A stretch of 64,000 bases of DNA, taken from Phaseolus vulgaris. Lineage: Eukaryota; Streptophyta; Magnoliopsida; Fabales; Fabaceae. The notes under the pieces were generated by a model. That model ran no database searches. It saw only the letters and a list, made by a program, of their open reading frames with translations, and was not told where the DNA came from. The stretch's first letter is position 1. Each line of letters opens with the position of its first letter. The stretch lies in assembly GCF_000499845.2 (NCBI RefSeq), contig NC_023756.2, positions 39,742,579-39,806,578 of the forward strand, given 5' to 3'. Shown piece by piece: positions 57,124 through 64,000 of the stretch. The position numbers and the translations under genes are program-made.

Positions 57124-57818
57124 TGATGGAAGAGGGCCAAGCACAACTTCACAAGAAAGACAAAAGCCAAGACATGAGCATCCAAAACCAAACCAAGAGC
57201 GTCTAGGGCTAAGGGAGGAGCGTCTAGGCCAAAGGGGAGGAGCGTCTAGCTCAAGGTGGAGAGCGTCTAGGCCAATGAAAGGAGCCTCTAGGACCAAATT
57301 GCTAAGCCCATGGCCAAGCGAATCCATGCAGATTTGTTTATGCTACATGAAGGCCCATTAGGGGTAGTTTAGTATTAGTTGTGGTGTAAATAGCATAAAC
57401 TTGATTCCATGAGACTTGACCTAGATTTGCTAAAGATTTGGTCACTTTCTAGAAGGATTCTCCACATGGCCATGTGCTCCATGTGATGTAAATTTGCATT
57501 TCATTTTGATTAGCATCAGGGTTGCATTATGGTCCTTTTTAGCCTATAAAAAGAGGAGCCTACACCTTGTATTTTCAAGTTTATTGTGAGTAAAGTTATG
57601 CTGCCATTTTGTGCCAAGCTTTGCTTCTTCCTAGAACTCTAGGCTCTAAACTTCACATCCTTCACCTTTCCTTGGACTGGCCGAACCTCCCAATGTTCAT
57701 ACACATCATGCACCTTCAAGATCAACATCACTCTTAAGAGGATCTTGCACACACACATCCATTGCTTCCGCACCATCTCTTACATGATTCAAGAAGACCT
57801 TCATGAAATTTGCCATCA
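57124..57818 (+). repeat. 3' LTR of element A
   Basis: 695 bp, TGATGG...GCCATCA. The GAGCGTCTAG array lies at about 57197-57291; its fifth copy has mutated to GAGCCTCTAG. It includes GGCCGAACCTCCC near 57680, shared with D. Confidence 0.92.
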
Positions 57819-57823
57819 CTTAG

Positions 57824-59972
57824 GAAGGCAAAATTATATGCTAATCATGCTAAATGTTTCTTTGCATTAGATCATATAGACTTCCTAGGGTTTGTGGTAA
57901 GTCATAAAGGGGTGCATGTAGATCAAACAAAAGTTGCAGCAATTCAACATTGGCCTATACCAACCAATGTCAATGAAGTACGAAGTTTTCATGGACTTGC
58001 TAGTTTTTATAGGCGGTTTGTGAAAGACTTTAGTACAATTGCCGCACCTTTAAATGCCATAGTAAAGAAGGATGTGGTTTTTAAGTGGGGACAAGAGCAA
58101 GAAAACGCTTTTCAAACCTTAAAGGATAAATTGACTAAAGCCCCCATTTTAGCCCTTCCTAACTTTGCTAAGACATTTGAAATAGAATGTGATGCCTCTA
58201 ATATAGGCATTGGGGTCGTTCTCCTTCAAGAAGGGCACCCCATAGCTTATTTTAGTGAGAAACTCAAAGGGAGTCATCTCAATTACTCCACTTATGATAA
58301 AGAGCTTTATGCTCTTGTTAGAGCTTTGCAAAATTGGCAACACTATCTTTTTCCAAAGGAATTTGTGATCCATAGTGATCATGAGTCCCTTAAATATTTG
58401 AAGAGCCAAAGCAAGCTTAATAAGAGACATGCTAAGTGGGTGGAGTTTATTGAGCAATTTCCATATGTGATCAAACATAAACAAGGTAAAATTAATGTTG
58501 TTGCCGATGCTCTTTCAAGAAGATATACCTTGTTAAATGTTTTGAATGTTCAATATTTAGGCTTTGATCACATAAAGGAACTTTATAAAGATGACTTAGA
58601 TTTCTCTCTAATCTATCAAGAGTGTTCCGAGGGAGGTCACAAAGACTTTTTCTTACATAATGGTTTTCTTTTCAAAGGGAAAAGACTTTGTATTCCCCAA
58701 GGATCCATAAGACAATCTCTTGTTAGAGAGGCTCATGAGGGTGGGCTTATGGGACATTTTGGGGTTGCTAAGACTTTAGAAACATTGCATGAACACTTCT
58801 TTTGGCCTCACATGCACAAATTCGTACATACCTTCTGTGATAAATGTATAGCATGTAGGAAGGCTAAATCTAAGGTCCAACCCCATGGTTTATATACCCC
58901 TCTTCCTATCCCTACAATGCCTTGGGTTGATATTTCTATGGATTTTATCTTAGGACTACCCAAGACATCGAAGGGTAAGGATTCCATCTTTGTGGTAGTG
59001 GACCGTTTTTCTAAAATGGCTCATTTTATTCCATGCCACAAAGTGGATGATTCTTGCCATATTGCAAATCTCTTCTTCAAGGAAGTTGTTCGTTTACATG
59101 GACTTCCTAGAAGTATAGTATCCGATAGGGATTCTATGTTCTTAAGTCACTTTTGGAGGACCTTATGGGGGAAACTTGGCACAAAACTTTTGTTTTCTAC
59201 TACTTGCCACCCCCAAACTGATGGTCAAACTGAAGTGGTTAATAGAACTTTGGGTCAATTATTGAGATGCTTTATTTCCGGGAATCCAAGGGCTTGGGAG
59301 GATTTACTACCTCATGTTGAATTTGCTTATAATAGGGTAGTAAATTCCACCACTAACCATTCTCCTTTTAAGGTTGTTTATGGGTTTAATCCCCTCACAC
59401 CTCTAGATCTTCTTCCCATTCCTGTACTTGATGAGGTTCTATGCAAAGATGGTTTTGAAAAGGCTTCTTTTATTAAGGATTTGCATAACCGCATCAAGTT
59501 ACAAATTGAGAAGAAAGTTGGTAAGTATGCTGACACTGCCAACCAAAGGAGAAAGGCATTAATCTTTGAGCCCGGTGATTGGGTTTGGCTTCATTTGAGA
59601 AAGGATATATTTCCTTCTTTAAGAAAGTCAAAACTTATGCCTCGTGGTGATGGCCCTTTCCAAGTCATCAAGAGGATTAATGATAATGCCTATGAGTTAG
59701 ATATGCCCACTACTTATCTTGGTAGTAATTCTTTCAATGTTATTGATCTCACTCCTTTTGCTGCAGGTTTCCCAAATTCGTGGACAAATTCTCTCCAACC
59801 CGGGGAGTATGATGGAAACCAAGTAGAGGATGCTCAAGGCCATGAAACCCAAGCCCAACAAGGGGCCCAAGCCCAGCAAGGGGCCCAAGTCCAACGAATC
59901 ACTAGGAGCATGGCAAGAGCTTTAGGACAAGAGTATAATAAGATGGCTCTTCTTATTTCTTTTATAGAATAG
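57824..59972 (+). CDS. Element B pol, rest of RT, RNase H and integrase
   Basis: This continues in frame from 41401 across the CTTAG target site, starting [21 protein letters not shown] (end of RT). RNase [51 protein letters not shown] (about 58150-58525). Integrase: zinc-binding [14 protein letters not shown]...[11 protein letters not shown], catalytic core [28 protein letters not shown] and [15 protein letters not shown] near 59210-59245, so the DDE triad looks intact. The C-terminus ([13 protein letters not shown]) follows and then a tail [15 protein letters not shown] encoded in the 3' LTR, ending at 59972. There are no stops in this part. I see no classical chromodomain. Confidence 0.92.
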
Positions 59973-60722
59973 GGGTGCGGATGAAATAAATAGGTGTAAG
60001 TAGTAAGGGAGGCTAGGGGGAGTGTAGATAGGAGTTAGGAGGTGCCAAACTAGGAAGGAAAGTCACACTTCCTTCATGCACTAGTTGGCGCCAAATTTGA
60101 CTTTCATTTGAGGCACATTTGGCTTTGCATTTCAGCACCTTATAGGCTATAAATAAAGGTGTGCCCTTGTACAAATCAGATTTGGATTTTTAAGTAGAGA
60201 AACTATACTCAAATTTAGAGAGAAATTGTGAGTTTTGAGTCTTCTTCTTCCTTGCCTTATCTTGTGAGTAATGGTGAGCTTCAAGTGGCGGCACTCCTTC
60301 ACTTATCTTGGAACATGGCTACAAGTGGCGTGAATTGCTTCTCCAAGTCTTTAAATCCAGCAAACTCCTTTCTATAAGTGTTCTTCTTTCATTTCTTCAA
60401 TTTCCATTCGGTAGTTCTTAGTTTCCTTGCATTTGTACCGTTTGAAATTGTGTTTCCAGCTTTGTTTCTTTTGTTTCGGTTCAGTACAGTAGCCTTTCCT
60501 TACATTTCTGTTTGGTTTTCCTTTCTTGTTCTTCATCATTGTGGTTTGATTCCATTTGACAATATATGGACTTCCATATGAGCTTCGGTTGGTGCAAAGT
60601 CTTGGTGAGTTCTTGAATTAGAACATTGATCCAATTCTAAGTAAAGTGCCTTTTCATGACCAGCTCAAGTTGCTCCTAAGAATGTCAAAGAATCATGTAT
60701 TCTTGCTATTGCATTCACATCA
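59810..60722 (+). repeat. 3' LTR of element B
   Basis: 913 bp, preceded by CCCGGGGAGTA. The TSD ATTCT follows at 60723. It has one 1-bp indel relative to the 5' LTR (near 60163). Confidence 0.93.
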
Positions 60723-60727
60723 ATTCT

Positions 60728-61045
60728 TCCATGTGCTAGGAGTTCTAGAACCTTATGCTCCACTTAGGCTAATTGTGGGCTGGACCTAAGTTTAATTAGG
60801 AGTAGGAAACTCTAATTAAACTTAGGTTAGCATTTTAGGTACCACTTTGCATGTTTCAACACATTTACAAAAATATTTAAACTATGCTACTTTGACTAGA
60901 AAAATAAGAAAAACTATGACACACTAGAGTCTATGACATGTAAAATGTGTCCTCTTGACCCCTCTTTGACTATGACTCTAGTGGTTGCCTCAAGGTAGCA
61001 TTTTGGTGGCCTCTCAAAGGGTTGGTGATGGGGCCTCTTCCATCA
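60728..61045 (-). repeat. 3' LTR of element D, proximal (U3) part
   Basis: On the minus strand it starts TGATGGAAGAGG at 61045 and continues across B into 31262. Unlike the A LTR it has no GAGCGTCTAG array. Confidence 0.83.
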
Positions 61046-61289
61046 TCTCCTCCCTCTTGAAAAGGATTTGTCCTCAAATCCATTGTTTCTTCTTCTTCAT
61101 GGCTAGGGAGATGGATGTATATGGCTGGATGGTGTCCATCATGTCCTCCTTCTTGAGAAAATCTATCCTCAGATCCACAGTGTTGATCTCGGATAGCAGC
61201 CTCTTGCTTCTTCAACTATGCTTGTCCTCCCGGATCAAACTTCCATCTAGGGGAATTATCAAATAAAGAAAATGAGTTAGTTGAAGTAG

Positions 61290-63478
61290 TTATATATAAA
61301 TCAATTTTATGAAGTTGTCATTTTTGTTTTTCTTTTGCTTTTGACAACTTTTTACAATATTTCTCTTTTGATCGTTGTATGTGTTCTCTAATCCTTATTT
61401 TAAAATTTTCAATCTTTGTTACTTTTTCCTTAGGCATAAATCCTTTAGGAAATGGTAACACCTTAAAAGGAGAAAGTGAATTAAGTCCACATATAATTTC
61501 AAATGTAGAAATATTAGTAGTCTTGTGGACTACTCTATTGTATGCATGCTCATCTCTAGAGTTGTGTGTGCACTTCATGATTACTCTAGGTATAGTAGAA
61601 AGAGCTATATTTTCAATTTCAGTTTGACCATTCTTTTGAGGATGATAAGAATTTGAAGAGTACAACTTAGTTACAAGTTTTTCTAAAAGTATCCTCAAAA
61701 AATGGTTTTCAAAGTTTGGAGCTCTTTTCAATACTATGCATAGAGGTAAACTATGAAGTCTAATTACTTCTCTAGAGAAGAGCTTATCCCCAAAAATGGA
61801 ATCAATACCTTTTATGTAAAGGAGTATAGAGTTCATGAGACATCGCCTTAGATGTATTTTTAAAACAAGGAATGTATCTAGGGTAATGTATTTGAACATC
61901 TTTTCTCATGGGAGACAAGAGTTTTCCTTTTAAAAGATCTAGTGTTTTATCAACTCTAATTTGGCCCATGAGTTCTCCTTTATGAAGAATTTCTCTTTTA
62001 TGTGTGAAGGTAGTCTCGTTGATACAACCTTTGTTCATGAAAATTTTAATTCTTTGCAATGGTTGTCTCAATAAGACATGACAAGTTTCTTTAGGCACTA
62101 CCTCACATAAAAAATTGTCTTTGTAGATGCCTATAGATAACTTGACCTTCACTTGGTGAGATCTTAGCACATATGAAAAATAATCTACTACATTTTTATC
62201 TACGCAAGCCTCTTTTAAGGATTCTTGTTTTTTTACTAGGCTTGCAAGTGTTCCTTTACAAAAGGTAAGGCTTGGTTGTTCAACAAGAAGCATTTTTTCA
62301 AAGGTATTTTCAACTTTTCCTTCTTGTTGAATGACCTTGTGGGAAGGAACACTCTTCTCCCACGCCTTTTGCTTTTCAAGGGTTTTCTCTTGATTTTCCA
62401 TTTTTACATTTTCATCACTCTCACTAGCTTCTTTTTCTTGGCTATTATTCTCATCTTTGTCCCTTAAGATCATAGATCTTTCATTGGAACATTGAGATGC
62501 TAATTGATCATTACCAAGGTATGTAATTGAATTTCTCTAGCTTGAGTGTGTGAGATATGCTCAGCTAGGTTTTGGGAAAGTTTTAGAGATGTTTCTTTTA
62601 TATGTTCTCCCCCTCTTTGGAACTCATCTTTGTCATAAGATACAGAGTATGAACTTTGTTTTTGACTTGATTGTTTTCTCAAAATTTGTTTTTCAACTTT
62701 AATGCTAAGTTGAATCAAGTCATTTAAATCTCTATAAGATAAAAGTTCAACTTTGTTTCTTATCTCAAGTTTGAGACCACTTAAAAACCTAGATATGGTG
62801 GTATGGCTTTCTTCATGAATCCTTGCCCTCTTAATATATGACATCATCTTTTGCCAATATTCTTCTACACTCATATTTCTTTGATGAAGTCTTTGGAGCT
62901 TGTCCATCAACTTCCTATTGTAAAGTGAGGGAATATGGCGACATCTCAAGGCTCCCATAAGGTCATTCCAATATGTAATGGGAGGGTCCTTGTGGAGATG
63001 TCTCTCTCTTTTTAGGGCATTCCACCAATACATAGCATCACCTTGAAAACTTAAGGTAGCTAAGGGTACTTTCTTTTCTTCACTCACATGGTTGCAAGCA
63101 AACAATTGCTCTACCCTCATCTCCCAATATAGATATGTTTCTACATCTTCTTTCCCATAGAAATGAGGTAGCTCTACCTTAACCTCCTTTAGGTTTTCTT
63201 GTCTCTCTTTTTTAGCTCTCCTAGGGGATGGTTGATGATATTCATTAATCCTAAGACTTTCTTCCCCAAAAGAATCATAAACTTGAGAGCTATATGCATG
63301 AGAATGTATTTTTTTTAAATTTGAGACTTCTCATCCTTTGCTTTAGTCAATTAATTAGTTTTGGTCTCATTCTCTAATTGTTTAGATAAAATTGATTGAA
63401 TATCCTTGGAAAGTTGTTTTAAAAGAGATTTCAAGGATTTCACATCACTTTTAAGAGATTTAGAGGAGTGAGAAGACA
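61290..63478 (-). pseudogene. Element D gag, protease-like and integrase sequence (no RT)
   Basis: The minus-strand start MSSHSSKSLKSDVKSLKSL at 63478 is followed by stops. A capsid domain runs 63120-62500 (MRVEQLFACNHVSEEKKV, MYWWNALKRERHL, LQRLHQRNMSVEEYWQKM, RFLSGLKLEIRNKVEL). A frame change leads to 62473-61802 (Lys/Glu linker, then DYFSYVLRSHQVKVKLSIG, VPKETCHVLLRQPLQ, MGQIRVDKTLDLLKGKLLSP). Another change leads to integrase at 61899-61318 (EVIRLHSLPLCIVLKRAPNF, SYHPQKNGQTEIENIALS). No RT or RNase H sequence lies between. The order matches element A, but D keeps the capsid that A lost. Confidence 0.82.
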
Positions 63479-63479
63479 T

Positions 63480-63658
63480 AACTAAAACTTTGTGTTTAGA
63501 AATGTTTTACTTTAAGAAAGAAGAGGAAAGTTAATGAAGATAGTTTTCTAGGTAAGAGAGGTGAGTCACTACGGACTACTTAAATACCAAGTTTTGCCTT
63601 AGCCAAAAACTATCCCTCAAAATCTTCACACAATTCTTTCTTTAGGTAAATCACTTAG
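63480..63658 (-). other. leader of element D (partial)
   Basis: Homologous to the leader end of A (43010-43190): both contain GAGGGATAGTTTTTGGCTAA and GGTATTTAAGTAGTCC on the coding strand. It is cut at 63659 by a B-family LTR. Confidence 0.75.
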
Positions 63659-64000
63659 TGATGGAAACCAAGTAGAGGATGCTCAAGCCCATGAAGCCCA
63701 AGCCCAACAAGGGGCCCAAGCCCAACGAATTACTAGGAGCATGGCAAGAGCTTTGGGACAAGAGTATAATAAGATGGCTCTTCTTATTTCTTTTGTAGAA
63801 TAGGGGTGTGGATGTAATAAAAAGGTGTAAGTAGTAAGGGAGTCTAGGGGGAGTGTAGATAGAAGTTTAGGAGGTGCCAAACTAGGAAGGAAAGTCACAC
63901 TTCCTTCATTGTCTAGTTGGCGCCAAATTTCATCAACATTTGTGTGTCATTTAGCTTGCATTTTTAGCACCTCTTAGGCTATAAATAAGGTGCTTCTCTT
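63659..64000 (+). repeat. B-family LTR, left part, running off the right edge
   Basis: It starts TGATGGAAACCAAGTAGAGG and follows the B LTR to the window end (TATAAATAAG-like box near 63981). The pentamer before it is CTTAG (63654-63658), its expected TSD. Whether it is a solo LTR or a further full element cannot be told here. Confidence 0.88.

Larger units (their letters stand above)
41402..57818 (+). mobile_element. Element A: RT-less gypsy element, host of C
   Basis: TSD CTTAG at 41397-41401 and 57819-57823. The 3' LTR is complete (57124-57818, 695 bp). The 5' LTR matches it from 41402 to about 41912 and then breaks off, so its last 185 bp or so and the PBS were deleted after insertion. 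Without C the element is about 4.4 kb. It encodes a gag-like and protease-like part fused directly to integrase, with no RT or RNase H, exactly as in element D. About 5 differences in 510 bp between the LTRs (about 1%). Confidence 0.9.
31263..60722 (+). mobile_element. Element B: CRM-like Ty3/gypsy element, host of E and A
   Basis: LTRs at 31263-32176 (914 bp) and 59810-60722 (913 bp) with TSD ATTCT at 31258-31262 and 60723-60727. Removing E (34786-40228) and A (41402-57823) leaves about 7.6 kb with one gag-pol reading frame. The RT and RNase H style ([60 protein letters not shown]) is that of the CRM chromovirus clade, and the frame runs about 160 bp into the 3' LTR, as reported for CRM elements. 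I counted about 17-18 LTR differences by eye (about 2%). Confidence 0.9.
30828..63658 (-). mobile_element. Element D: RT-less Ty3/gypsy element, 3' LTR plus internal part, interrupted by B
   Basis: The minus-strand element inserted in RLP copy 2. The 3' LTR is split: 61045-60728, then (across B) 31262-30828, about 753 bp in total, starting TGATGG and ending GCCATCA like the LTR of A. The polypurine tract on the minus strand is AAGAGGGAGGAGA next to 61045. The internal region (61046-63658) encodes gag, protease-like and integrase sequence and matches element A. Its 5' end is cut by a B-family LTR at 63659, and its 5' LTR lies beyond the window. The expected TSD on the left is AGAAA (30823-30827). 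Confidence 0.85.

Noticed and set aside
4217..59972. Endogenous pararetrovirus (caulimovirus) as source of the RT sequences
   Set aside because: Every RT here is linked to Ty3/gypsy integrase or LTRs; no movement-protein or coat-protein motifs are visible.

Overview
This window is plant nuclear DNA, almost certainly from a dicot and probably a legume (inferred from the style of the repeat families, not proven). It is a retrotransposon graveyard in an AT-rich background. Almost everything is derived from transposable elements. The only host genes I can support are two decayed copies of an LRR receptor-like protein (RLP) locus. No intact host gene, tRNA, rRNA or CRISPR array is visible.

Left part. 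Bases 1-4130 hold a 5'-truncated L1-type LINE on the minus strand that runs off the left edge. It interrupts a decayed Ty3/gypsy Tekay-type chromovirus (4131-8597), whose 3' LTR is complete. A CACTA-derived foldback MITE follows at 9263-9666. From about 11.3 to 15.6 kb lies the 3' end and 3' flank of RLP copy 1, split by a short Ty1/copia element lacking reverse transcriptase (11494-14662, TSD CAACA) and by a second, older foldback MITE. From about 17.2 to 27.1 kb are pieces of one or more old minus-strand copia elements (gag and integrase scraps), broken up by a decayed Tat/Retand-type gypsy fragment (18626-22083) and by a 2.1-kb non-autonomous CACTA element (23853-25930, TSD AAC) filled with a 19-bp AT minisatellite.

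Right part. RLP copy 2 (minus strand, 28293-30827) is cut at 30827 by a nested stack that I resolved from LTR ends and 5-bp target-site duplications (TSDs). Element D (minus strand, RT-less gypsy) sits in the RLP gene. Element B (31263-60722, TSD ATTCT, CRM-like gypsy) sits in D's 3' LTR. Elements E (34786-40223, TSD GATAG, gag-protease only) and A (41402-57818, TSD CTTAG, same RT-less family as D) both sit in B. Element C (44283-56333, TSD ATACA, Tat/Retand gypsy of 12,051 bp with 820-bp LTRs) sits in A. Another B-family LTR (63659 to the edge) is inserted in D. LTR divergence counted by eye is about 2% for B, about 1% for A and C, and 0.4% for E, which agrees broadly with the nesting order.

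Themes. Four element types here (copia 11494-14662, A, D and E) lack reverse transcriptase, yet three of the four copies have clean TSDs, so they must have moved with enzymes supplied by other elements. A and E share leader-sequence features with the autonomous-type element B. C carries an antisense gene whose intron is visible at base level. Several LTRs contain coding tails or phased motif arrays. These are the parts of the window most worth a second look.
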